A stretch of DNA of 41,019 nt, from IMG/VR virus record IMGVR_UViG_3300031521_000154, positions 1 through 41,019 of that record; one strand, written 5' to 3'. The translations under genes were made by a program, and so were the position numbers. This document shows, piece after piece, positions 33,874 through 39,191 of the stretch (position 1 is its first letter; each line of letters starts with the position of its first letter). A model generated the notes under the pieces. It made no database searches and was not told the origin of the DNA. It saw only the letters and a program-made list of their open reading frames with translations. The DNA comes from a virus.

Positions 33874-33905
33874 TCCTCCTAATAATAGAATCTTTTCTTT
33901 TCCCA
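33874..33905. repeat. 32-base direct repeat, copy 2
   Basis: Second copy of the repeat described at 33639-33670. It forms the 3-prime end of the P-loop gene and the ribosome binding site of the following small gene. Confidence 0.9.
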
Positions 33906-34274
33906 AGATTTTTGAGGTTTCTCATAATCTAATTTAAATAAATTATGTTCATCAACCATACTTAAAAGATCAATATTAGACATGGGTTCGACTAGTGGTT
34001 GTATAGCTGATAATATACTATCTATAGATTGTCCACTAATCAAGGCCAAATTATACATTGAATCCCATTGTTTTTCAGTATATCTAGAAGCTGTCATTAT
34101 TGGACTTACAACTGTTATATCTGTCTCATAGGCCAGATCAAAAATTTGCTTTTCATATTGTAATTGCTCATCTTCTATAAATTTTATTTTTCCTTCCTCT
34201 ACAAGCTTTATCATTTCTTTAATTAATAGTGATTTACAACTTCCTCTACCACCCATAATTATTATTTTAACCAT
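33879..34274 (-). CDS. Small P-loop NTPase-like protein
   Basis: A 131-residue protein with an N-terminal strand and Walker A: VKIIIMGGRGSCKSLLIKEM (GGRGSCKS at residues 8-15). A Walker B is not clear; DITVVSPIM near residue 52 is a candidate strand. The rest is helical, ending SWEKKRFYY. It is much shorter than most ATPases of the AAA or zonular occludens types, so it may be a stripped nucleotide-binding protein. GGAGG precedes the ATG. Function unknown. Confidence 0.6.
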   Translation of the reverse strand: MVKIIIMGGRGSCKSLLIKEMIKLVEEGKIKFIEDEQLQYEKQIFDLAYETDITVVSPIMTASRYTEKQWDSMYNLALISGQSIDSILSAIQPLVEPMSNIDLLSMVDEHNLFKLDYEKPQKSWEKKRFYY

Positions 34275-34286
34275 AATATCCTCCTA

Positions 34287-34976
34287 TTATAATTCTATAA
34301 CCTTAGGCAAATCCAATAAATAACCGTTCCTTACACGAATTGTTTTAGCACTACTAAGGTCATCCCAACCCCATTTATTATCTGTGAAATTGCTTGTAAT
34401 GCCAACAAGATCATACAAATCAGCAACACTAGCAAGCCCATAATCAATGGTGAGATCTACAAGATGACTGAGTACTTCTTCTGCTTCGCCTTTAGTCTCA
34501 AGTATAATATCATCAAAATTATGACGAGCTTTATTCTGATTAGAGATTGGTTTTCGTGAAGAGTTATCAGATCTATTATTATATGCTTTGTCATAAGATA
34601 CATATGATTTACCACTAACACTATTACGTCTAGTTCTTCTACCAGAAGTCGTTCCAAATATGGTCATTTCAAAGCCATCTTTAAGAGCATCAAATCCACC
34701 TGTAATCATATCATATAAAGTACCTTTAGCTGCAGGTATAAGTACCTCAATAAACATATTGGTAAATACACTATTAACGCTATCTCCATCTAAGAATATA
34801 TCTGAGAATTTTTTACCTAATCCTTTTTTTTGTTCTACTACTTTACCAGTTATTACCTTCTCTACTTTCTTTATAGGTTCCTCTTTACTAGTTTTCGAAT
34901 TAGATGGTAAATCTATAGTTATATTTCTTGTTCCTGGCCCATCTAGACCATCAACCTTCATCTTTACTGCCGCCAT
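34287..34976 (-). CDS. Conserved phage protein with C-terminal GW...GYLLDLP domain
   Basis: A 229-residue protein. The N-terminus (MAAVKMKVDGLDGPG) is followed by a Lys-rich linker, a helical block including AAKGTLYDMITGGFDALKDG and a basic Ser/Arg/Asn-rich stretch (GRRTRRNSVSGKSY). The C-terminal domain ends NKWGWDDLSSAKTIRVRNGY, LLDLPKVIEL. I recall this family in clostridial and Lachnospiraceae phages without a function. The ATG at 34976 follows the leader CTTGAAAGGAG shared by several genes here. Confidence 0.65.
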   Translation of the reverse strand: MAAVKMKVDGLDGPGTRNITIDLPSNSKTSKEEPIKKVEKVITGKVVEQKKGLGKKFSDIFLDGDSVNSVFTNMFIEVLIPAAKGTLYDMITGGFDALKDGFEMTIFGTTSGRRTRRNSVSGKSYVSYDKAYNNRSDNSSRKPISNQNKARHNFDDIILETKGEAEEVLSHLVDLTIDYGLASVADLYDLVGITSNFTDNKWGWDDLSSAKTIRVRNGYLLDLPKVIEL

Positions 34977-35037
34977 GTTAATTTCTCCTTTCAAGAAAAA
35001 CAAGATGCTAAGTTTTCCTTAACATCAGTCTTTATAA

Positions 35038-35295
35038 TTATATAATAGTTTCTTTTTGGTCTTTAGCCATATCACTTATACTCTTAACTGCACTAGTAAT
35101 TTTCTCCTCAGCATATTTAGTTGCAATATCTCCAATAATGCTAGAAAGCACAATAACTCCTGCTAAAGTACATACTCTATTAAGTATCTTACTATTACAA
35201 GGGGTTGTCGCCTTTACTGCATTACTAATTATATTACCTACTCCTATACTGATTACAAATCCTGTTACTGCTTTAATTGCTTCAAGTTTTTTCAT
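35038..35295 (-). CDS. Small membrane protein
   Basis: An 85-residue protein with two hydrophobic segments (about residues 10-27 and 45-62, VCTLAGVIVLSSIIGDIA) and a charged helical C-terminus. It stands directly behind promoter-like element B with leader GAAAGGAG, so it may be the first gene of the operon that continues leftward. Family unknown; likely inserted in the host membrane. Confidence 0.6.
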   Translation of the reverse strand: MKKLEAIKAVTGFVISIGVGNIISNAVKATTPCNSKILNRVCTLAGVIVLSSIIGDIATKYAEEKITSAVKSISDMAKDQKETII

Positions 35296-35335
35296 GGTTT
35301 AACTCCTTTCAAAAGCTAAATTATTCTAATCATTC

Positions 35336-35360
35336 ATTATAGGCTATGTTATTTATGCGA
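35336..35360 (-). promoter_or_regulatory. Conserved promoter-like element B
   Basis: Minus strand TCGCA-TAAATA-ACA-TAGCC-TATAAT; the TATAAT is the complement of 35336-35341. There is no TTGACA-like hexamer at the usual distance. A terminator hairpin lies just upstream, and the 85-residue membrane protein gene starts about 40 bases downstream. Confidence 0.75.
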
Positions 35361-35363
35361 AGC

Positions 35364-35390
35364 GAAAAAGAAAGTTGTATGTAACAACCC
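35364..35390 (-). terminator. Weak intrinsic terminator before element B
   Basis: Minus-strand GTTGT (35388-35384) pairs with ACAAC (35378-35374) around a 5-base loop, followed by TTTCTTTTT. It ends the transcript of the 52-residue membrane protein gene. Confidence 0.5.
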
Positions 35391-35401
35391 TCTTTTGTAA
35401 G

Positions 35402-35560
35402 CTAATTATTTTCTTCTGATTCTTCTCTATCACTTGTATTATCAACTTCTATCTCATCAACCTTTAATTTATTAAACACTACTGCACCGACTATTGATCC
35501 TGCAACAACGCTTGTTAAAATTATTACGTTTCTTAAAACTTTTTTGTTAATAAATTTCAT
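35402..35560 (-). CDS. Small single-pass membrane protein (52 residues)
   Basis: A frame starting MKFINKKVLRNVIILTSVVA, with one hydrophobic segment (about residues 11-29) after a basic start and an acidic tail (TSDREESEENN). GAGGG stands eight bases before the ATG, in a leader (TTTGAAAGAGGGTATT) nearly identical to that of the gene at 37484-37807. Promoter-like element C lies about 35 bases upstream and a terminator just downstream, so it forms a one-gene unit. Confidence 0.65.
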   Translation of the reverse strand: MKFINKKVLRNVIILTSVVAGSIVGAVVFNKLKVDEIEVDNTSDREESEENN

Positions 35561-35594
35561 AATAAATACCCTCTTTCAAATTTAATTCTTCTTC

Positions 35595-35619
35595 ATTATA
35601 CCATGTGTAAATTCTGCGA
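35595..35619 (-). promoter_or_regulatory. Conserved promoter-like element C
   Basis: Minus strand TCGCA-GAATTT-ACA-CATGG-TATAAT (TATAAT complement of 35595-35600). It starts immediately after the stop codon of the 77-residue protein gene and serves the 52-residue membrane protein gene. Confidence 0.75.
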
Positions 35620-35620
35620 G

Positions 35621-35854
35621 CTAGCATTCAATTAATTTGCCAGGAAGTGATATCTTTTGTTTTAGTCCTATACCATACCTTTTATTTTGTTTTTTAAACT
35701 GAAATATCATATTACTTCTAGCTTTTTTCTCTGATATAGCATAGGTTTCACTTTTCCATTTATTCATAATACATTTATCAATTGAAGTAGCTATAACAGG
35801 ACCTTCGTAGGTATAATGTTTTTCATTTTCGTATAGTTTATCTAAACTTCTCAT
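35621..35854 (-). CDS. Small basic hypothetical protein
   Basis: A 77-residue basic protein starting MRSLDKLYENEKHYTYEGPV, with KKARSNMIFQFKKQNKRYGI and the end LPGKLIEC. No membrane segment or known motif. GGGGGAG precedes the ATG and it follows the DUF6353-like gene by 17 bases. Family unknown. Confidence 0.6.
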   Translation of the reverse strand: MRSLDKLYENEKHYTYEGPVIATSIDKCIMNKWKSETYAISEKKARSNMIFQFKKQNKRYGIGLKQKISLPGKLIEC

Positions 35855-35871
35855 TTGTTTGCTCCCCCTTA

Positions 35872-36669
35872 TTATCTATATCTAGGTTTAGCCTCAAAGG
35901 TACAAGTTATACATGCCTCATCAAGTTCAGTTAGGCAAGTACTAAAGTCAATATCAAATATACCGTCTTTATTAATATCCCATCCAAGTTTTCCGCCAAC
36001 GGCAATTGGATCTAAACCCATATAGTCATATATTTCATTTAAAGTTATTTCGTTATCAGTTCTTAATGAGTAGTTAATGTCAATTACAGCTTTTCTTAAT
36101 TTATCAACAGATGATTTAAAATACCTACCAGAAGATACATCTAAACAAATAGTGTCTCCATTACCAGTAATTATTATTGTTTTATCATCTCTTTTGGTAT
36201 TACTAACTCTATCCTGAGCAATTTCATCTCTTATTAATTTAGCTTTTTTTTCACCTATCTTTTCGATAATCTTAGCTTGATATTCTTTTAAGGCTGTTTC
36301 GGATAAGAAGTAAGCACTTGTAAGAGCTGCATTACGTTTTGTATTTATTGTGTTACCACCTATTATACTAGCTATAGTAGCACTACCCATAATGAATGGT
36401 GGGATATAACAAGTCCATACAAGTTTAAATATCTCAAATTTTGTTAGATCAAGTTCTTCCCTTTCAAGATTAGTTCCTACATCTGGGTTATCTTCCCATA
36501 CTCTTTCCCTTCTCCATTCTTCCTCTTTAATAAGTTGCATAGCTTTAGGGGTTGCTCGAACCGCCATAAACGCCGTTCCAACTACACCTGTTATGCTTGA
36601 TATCATTAGAAGTGTTGTACTGTTCTTTCCAAAAAATACTTTAATAGATTTAACATTTGGCATTTTCAT
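35872..36669 (-). CDS. Phage membrane protein, DUF6353-like (copy 2)
   Basis: A 265-residue protein with hydrophobic segments at about residues 17-39 (STTLLMISSITGVVGTAFMA) and 86-105. A central helical region contains RNAALTSAYFLSETALKEYQ. The C-terminal domain reads TLNEIYDYMGLDPIAVGGKL, GW, then GIFDIDFS. It is a diverged relative of the protein at 32497-33426. The RNAAL...Y motif also matches the other copy (KRNIALMAAYKGIEEAFVGY). Role unknown. Leader TTCTTGAAAGGAG precedes the ATG. Confidence 0.65.
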   Translation of the reverse strand: MKMPNVKSIKVFFGKNSTTLLMISSITGVVGTAFMAVRATPKAMQLIKEEEWRRERVWEDNPDVGTNLEREELDLTKFEIFKLVWTCYIPPFIMGSATIASIIGGNTINTKRNAALTSAYFLSETALKEYQAKIIEKIGEKKAKLIRDEIAQDRVSNTKRDDKTIIITGNGDTICLDVSSGRYFKSSVDKLRKAVIDINYSLRTDNEITLNEIYDYMGLDPIAVGGKLGWDINKDGIFDIDFSTCLTELDEACITCTFEAKPRYR

Positions 36670-36704
36670 TTGTTATTTCTCCTTTCAAGAAAAAAATTTA
36701 ATAA

Positions 36705-36812
36705 TTAGTGAGTTCTTAAGTATCTTACTAGTACCCAAATAAGCCACATTCCTCCAGTTGCCATAGTCATTATGAAATCAAAAACCATGTGTCCAAAAGT
36801 GTATTTTTTCAT
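36705..36812 (-). CDS. Very small membrane protein (35 residues)
   Basis: The frame MKKYTFGHMVFDFIMTMATG continues with a hydrophobic helix and ends VRYLRTH. The ATG at 36812 has AAAGGAG eight bases upstream, in the shared leader TTTTTCTTGAAAGGAG. An open frame continues upstream through the tRNA-like RNA, but that extension lacks a ribosome binding site. A single membrane helix with basic C-terminus suggests insertion in the membrane. Function unknown. Confidence 0.6.
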   Translation of the reverse strand: MKKYTFGHMVFDFIMTMATGGMWLIWVLVRYLRTH

Positions 36813-36865
36813 AGCAATTTCTCCTTTCAAGAAAAATTTTATTATATGATATATTATAGTCACAC

Positions 36866-36944
36866 AAAAAAGAAATGTATGGGAATCGAACCCACGACAT
36901 CTTGACGAATCAAGTGCTCTACCAACTGAGCTAACATCTCTTTC
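36866..36944 (-). ncRNA. tRNA-like RNA 1 with UUCG tetraloop in place of the anticodon loop
   Basis: Minus-strand bases 36940-36872 (69 bases) fold as a cloverleaf. Acceptor GAGATGT/ACATTTC; D arm GCTC-AGTTGGTA-GAGC with the GG needed for the elbow; T arm GTGGG-TTCGATT-CCCAT with a canonical T loop. The anticodon arm is CTTGA-TTCG-TCAAG: five pairs closed by a four-base loop, so the seven-base anticodon loop is missing. No alternative gives a normal 5-bp/7-base arm. There is no encoded CCA; six T follow the acceptor, so the RNA may carry its own terminator. The outer pairs continue to 36944, next to the TATAAT of element D. Confidence 0.75.
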
Positions 36945-36969
36945 ATTATACAGTGTGTAAATTCTGCGA
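36945..36969 (-). promoter_or_regulatory. Conserved promoter-like element D
   Basis: Minus strand TCGCA-GAATTT-ACA-CACTG-TATAAT (TATAAT complement of 36945-36950). It stands between the T-run of the structured RNA upstream and tRNA-like RNA 1, which begins right after it. Confidence 0.78.
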
Positions 36970-36972
36970 GGG

Positions 36973-37091
36973 CAAAAAATTAGAAGTAGTTTCTTAACAG
37001 ACTTACTTAAAGGCACCACTCGGAGTATACTGATTCAACTCCACCAGTAGGTATAGATCTCGTCCATACACCTTTAAGTATCTCTACTTCT
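36973..37091 (-). ncRNA. Structured non-coding RNA with terminal helix and T-run
   Basis: No gene fits here. On the minus strand AGAAGTAG (37091-37084) pairs perfectly with CTACTTCT (36989-36982). TACTTAAAGG (37080-37071) pairs with CCTTTAAGTA (37013-37004). Inside lie a hairpin GTATGG/CTATAC (7-base loop) and two interleaved helices, TACTG/CAGTA (37049-37045, 37032-37028) and GGAGT/ACTCC (37042-37038, 37026-37022), which are alternatives or a pseudoknot. A run of six T (36974-36979) follows the outer helix. Element E ends immediately before it. I do not recognise the RNA class. Confidence 0.65.
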
Positions 37092-37116
37092 ATTATACGG
37101 TATGTTATTCCTGCGT
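37092..37116 (-). promoter_or_regulatory. Conserved promoter-like element E
   Basis: Minus strand ACGCA-GGAATA-ACA-TACCG-TATAAT (TATAAT complement of 37092-37097), one base off the TCGCA consensus. Its upstream half lies within the last codons of the diphosphohydrolase-like gene. It directly precedes the structured RNA. Confidence 0.75.
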
Positions 37117-37446
37117 TTTTTTATGAATATGATCATCTAGTTCTGGACGTCGTTGCATCATTGTTATAGCTGCTGCAGCATTCCACATAACAGCTGATAA
37201 ATGATCTTCATCTTCCCAACCATTACCAGCCTTAAGAGCATGTCTTATCATACGGTTTATACAGTCTTTTACACTAAGGCCATCCTCCCAGTTACGATCT
37301 CCGTATTTTTTAGCACCATCCTCATACCATTTAGCTAATGCTTCTATGGCTTCATAAGGTAGCAAATCGAACCTTCCACGTCCATCATTTGATTCACGTT
37401 TGGCTCCAGCTTCTGTTTTTTCCATATCTCCTTGTCCTGTTAACAT
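37105..37446 (-). CDS. dATP/dGTP diphosphohydrolase-like (MazG-type) protein
   Basis: A 113-residue protein with GRGRFDLLPYEAIEALAKWY, KKYGDRNWEDGLSVKDCINR, HALKAGNGWEDEDHLSAVMW and NAAAAITM. This is the dGTP-diphosphohydrolase N-terminal (DUF5664-type) all-helical fold, related to MazG nucleotide hydrolases. The Glu/Asp residues of WEDEDHL and the E in LPYEAIEAL would bind metal and phosphates. Such phage enzymes adjust the dNTP pool. The ATG at 37446 has AGGAGG nine bases upstream. Confidence 0.78.
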   Translation of the reverse strand: MLTGQGDMEKTEAGAKRESNDGRGRFDLLPYEAIEALAKWYEDGAKKYGDRNWEDGLSVKDCINRMIRHALKAGNGWEDEDHLSAVMWNAAAAITMMQRRPELDDHIHKKTQE

Positions 37447-37469
37447 AATGGTTCCTCCTTTGTAAATTG

Positions 37470-37498
37470 ACAAAAGAAAAAGCCTAAGCTTTCTCAGG
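37470..37498 (-). terminator. Intrinsic terminator after the 107-residue membrane protein gene
   Basis: Minus-strand CCTGAG (37498-37493) pairs with CTTAGG (37488-37483) around AAAG, followed by CTTTTTCTTTT. The stem overlaps the last codons and stop of the gene. Confidence 0.7.
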
Positions 37499-37807
37499 TT
37501 TATCTGTAATAACATTATCACTTATCAATATACAGCTATAGGTATCTGAATTTAACCCTTCTCTGAATATTGCAAATGACTCTTTATTATTAGCATTTAA
37601 ATCTAAAATTTCTTTAACTTCTTCTAAATTAATAAATCCTCCATTTTCTACCCAACTAATAACACTTTTCCCTGCAAATTCATTAACTAATTTATCTTTA
37701 CTTATTAATGCATGTATAATTGCTCCTGTTACAGCAGCTCCTACAATACAACTAACAAATATAATCTTTTGTTTATGTTCTTTACAGAATATTTTAATGT
37801 CTTTCAT
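37484..37807 (-). CDS. Single-pass membrane protein with acidic soluble domain
   Basis: A 107-residue protein starting MKDIKIFCKEHKQKIIFVSC, with a hydrophobic segment at about residues 15-37 and a soluble C-terminal domain containing FINLEEVKEILDLNANNKES. It is a one-gene unit: promoter-like element G about 28 bases upstream, a GAGGG ribosome binding site in a leader shared with the gene at 35402-35560, and a terminator overlapping its end. Function unknown. Confidence 0.65.
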   Translation of the reverse strand: MKDIKIFCKEHKQKIIFVSCIVGAAVTGAIIHALISKDKLVNEFAGKSVISWVENGGFINLEEVKEILDLNANNKESFAIFREGLNSDTYSCILISDNVITDKPEKA

Positions 37808-37834
37808 TTTAATACCCTCTTTCAAATTTATTTC

Positions 37835-37859
37835 ATTATAGTGTGTGTTAATTATGCGA
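37835..37859 (-). promoter_or_regulatory. Conserved promoter-like element G
   Basis: Minus strand TCGCA-TAATTA-ACA-CACAC-TATAAT (TATAAT complement of 37835-37840). It follows the T-run of tRNA-like RNA 2 and serves the 107-residue membrane protein gene. Confidence 0.75.
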
Positions 37860-37861
37860 AG

Positions 37862-37955
37862 AGAAAAAGAAGAGTATAAGCTTCGAACTTACGTCTCTCG
37901 ATTTCTCAAGTGCTCTACCATTGAGCTATTATCTGGTAACCCAGTTTCTTCTTTC
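37862..37955 (-). ncRNA. tRNA-like RNA 2 with GAAA tetraloop in place of the anticodon loop
   Basis: Minus-strand bases 37954-37866 fold as follows. End helix AAGAAGA (37953-37947)/TCTTCTT (37873-37867). Extra hairpin CTGG-GTTA-CCAG (37944-37933). D arm GCTC-AATGGTA-GAGC with GG. An anticodon-position arm CTTGA-GAAA-TCGAG, a GNRA tetraloop on five pairs. T arm GTAAG-TTCGAAG-CTTAT with canonical T loop. The segment TGGTAGAGCACTTGA is common to tRNA-like RNA 1 apart from one base at its start. A T-rich tract follows the end helix. No CCA, no anticodon. It lies directly after promoter-like element F. Confidence 0.7.
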
Positions 37956-37980
37956 ATTATAAGACATGTTATTCCTGCGA
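37956..37980 (-). promoter_or_regulatory. Conserved promoter-like element F
   Basis: Minus strand TCGCA-GGAATA-ACA-TGTCT-TATAAT (TATAAT complement of 37956-37961). A terminator lies just upstream; tRNA-like RNA 2 starts right after it. Confidence 0.78.
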
Positions 37981-37984
37981 GGGC

Positions 37985-38014
37985 AAAAAAGAAGGACATG
38001 TGCTATACACGTCC
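37985..38014 (-). terminator. Intrinsic terminator overlapping the end of the 98-residue protein gene
   Basis: Minus-strand GGACGTGT (38014-38007) pairs with ACATGTCC (38001-37994) around ATAGC, followed by TTCTTTTTT. The stop codon lies within the hairpin. Confidence 0.85.
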
Positions 38015-38299
38015 CTTGATTAAGAAACTCGCTAACTTAGTTGTTATAACATGACCATGTTCAAAACCCATCACCACAAACGCAATAGCAACATTTACAC
38101 CCGCAACCACTAATACATCTTTACTAATAAAGTTTGGATTTTTTACATAACCCCTTCCTTTTTTTAGCACATCTAAATTAGTATTCATCGTTGTATATTC
38201 TGTTGTACTTGCCTCTATCTGTGACATTGCTTTTCGCACTCTTTTTATTTCAACCTCATCCTCGTCAATTTCTTTCTCTTTTCTAGTGAACAATTTCAT
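38003..38299 (-). CDS. Single-pass membrane protein, unknown function
   Basis: A 98-residue protein with a highly charged start (MKLFTRKEKEIDEDEVEIKR), a helical middle and a hydrophobic segment at about residues 63-78 (VLVVAGVNVAIAFVVMGF), ending in a basic tail. It forms a one-gene unit between element H and a terminator overlapping its end. GGGGAG and AAGGA precede the ATG. It may be a tail-anchored protein facing the cytoplasm. Confidence 0.65.
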   Translation of the reverse strand: MKLFTRKEKEIDEDEVEIKRVRKAMSQIEASTTEYTTMNTNLDVLKKGRGYVKNPNFISKDVLVVAGVNVAIAFVVMGFEHGHVITTKLASFLIKGRV

Positions 38300-38331
38300 A
38301 TTCCTTCTCCCCTTTCAAGATTATTCATCTC

Positions 38332-38356
38332 ACTATAGTGTATGTTATTTATGCGA
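38332..38356 (-). promoter_or_regulatory. Conserved promoter-like element H
   Basis: Minus strand TCGCA-TAAATA-ACA-TACAC-TATAGT (TATAGT complement of 38332-38337), the only copy whose last block is not TATAAT. It lies between the terminator of the lysis operon and the 98-residue membrane protein gene. Confidence 0.7.
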
Positions 38357-38360
38357 TATG

Positions 38361-38394
38361 AGAAAAAGAAAGACTATGTTTAATCTCTCTCTTT
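38361..38394 (-). terminator. Intrinsic terminator of the lysis operon
   Basis: Minus-strand 38394-38382 pairs with 38375-38363 (core AGAGAGATT/AGTCTTTCT, about 13 pairs with G-U) around a 6-base loop; the 3-prime arm is itself T-rich. It lies just after the holin gene. Confidence 0.75.
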
Positions 38395-38400
38395 ATTACA

Positions 38401-38733
38401 CTATATGTTTAAATTGGCATTATGACTGATATTTAAAGTTAAAGTAGATTTGGTACTTAGTTCACTTAAGTCCTTATCAAGTACTAACCTATAAATATCT
38501 TTTTGAGGATCACTAGTATCCATCAAGAAAGTACCGTCCTTAACCTTATTATACTGTGCAGAACTAATGCCTATGATAACTCCTAAGAATATATCAACAG
38601 CAGTTATAGTTCCTACAATTTGCTCACCATAGGGGAATCCCCATATACCAGATAATGCAAAGTATAATGTTCCTAAGGCTGGTAAGAAATATTGAGCTAA
38701 CCATTTTAATAGATCGTATGTTTTAGCCTTCAT
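38401..38733 (-). CDS. Holin, r1t-type family
   Basis: A 110-residue protein beginning MKAKTYDLLKWLAQYFLPAL, followed by GTLYFALSGIWGFPYGEQIV and a second hydrophobic helix (GTITAVDIFLGVIIGISSA). This layout matches the r1t-type phage holins, which form membrane lesions that release the endolysin at the end of infection. The C-terminus is polar. The start overlaps the previous gene's stop by four bases (ATGA). Confidence 0.8.
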   Translation of the reverse strand: MKAKTYDLLKWLAQYFLPALGTLYFALSGIWGFPYGEQIVGTITAVDIFLGVIIGISSAQYNKVKDGTFLMDTSDPQKDIYRLVLDKDLSELSTKSTLTLNISHNANLNI

Positions 38734-39161
38734 GATGTTTTAGTTTCTGATGTATTATTAGATATCTCAGCAGCTTGCTGTGTACCTGTTACTAATTCAT
38801 CAGCTATATTATTTTTTGCAGTCATTGCTATAGCTTTAATTGCCTCTTGTCTAGCTTGTTCTTTAGAGTACTCTTTAAGTTTGCTAAATGTATACTGTAC
38901 AGCTCTTGCTATATCTTGTTCACTTATAAATATTTTAAATATCCCAGGAATCAAATCATAAGCAATTTTCAATACAGATTTGAACTTTGCATCATTACTA
39001 TATTCTAGCTTTTCAGCCGAGTTTATTAGTATTGGTATAGAGGCATATACCTCTTGCTTCTTTTTATTTAACAAGGCTATAAACAATCCAATTAGAGAAA
39101 ATAGTAGAGTTATTAATAGACCAGAATTTGCCGTTACAAAATCATAAATTTGATTATACAT
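38730..39161 (-). CDS. Holin-like membrane protein (LL-H type)
   Basis: A 143-residue protein with one hydrophobic segment (about residues 12-32, SGLLITLLFSLIGLFIALL), then a long helical part containing KEYSKEQARQEAIKAIAMTA. This resembles the LL-H superfamily 6 holins found beside the endolysin. The ATG at 39161 has AAGGA eight bases upstream, while an ATG three codons earlier is too close to it. Two holin-type genes in tandem suggest a holin with a regulator or antiholin. Confidence 0.65.
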   Translation of the reverse strand: MYNQIYDFVTANSGLLITLLFSLIGLFIALLNKKKQEVYASIPILINSAEKLEYSNDAKFKSVLKIAYDLIPGIFKIFISEQDIARAVQYTFSKLKEYSKEQARQEAIKAIAMTAKNNIADELVTGTQQAAEISNNTSETKTS

Positions 39162-39191
39162 TAATATCATCCTTCGTTTATATATTTACTC

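Noticed and set aside
36872-36940. Annotation as an ordinary tRNA gene
   Set aside because: The anticodon arm has a four-base loop with five pairs, so no anticodon can be assigned; kept as tRNA-like ncRNA.
36705-37019. 104-codon frame that runs through tRNA-like RNA 1 into the 35-residue membrane protein
   Set aside because: The upstream part covers a structured RNA and a promoter element and has no ribosome binding site; the ATG at 36812 has an excellent one.
38389-38413. Ninth promoter-like element (TGTAAT with AACATATAG upstream)
   Set aside because: It lacks TCGCA and TATAAT and overlaps the holin gene end; judged to be chance similarity.
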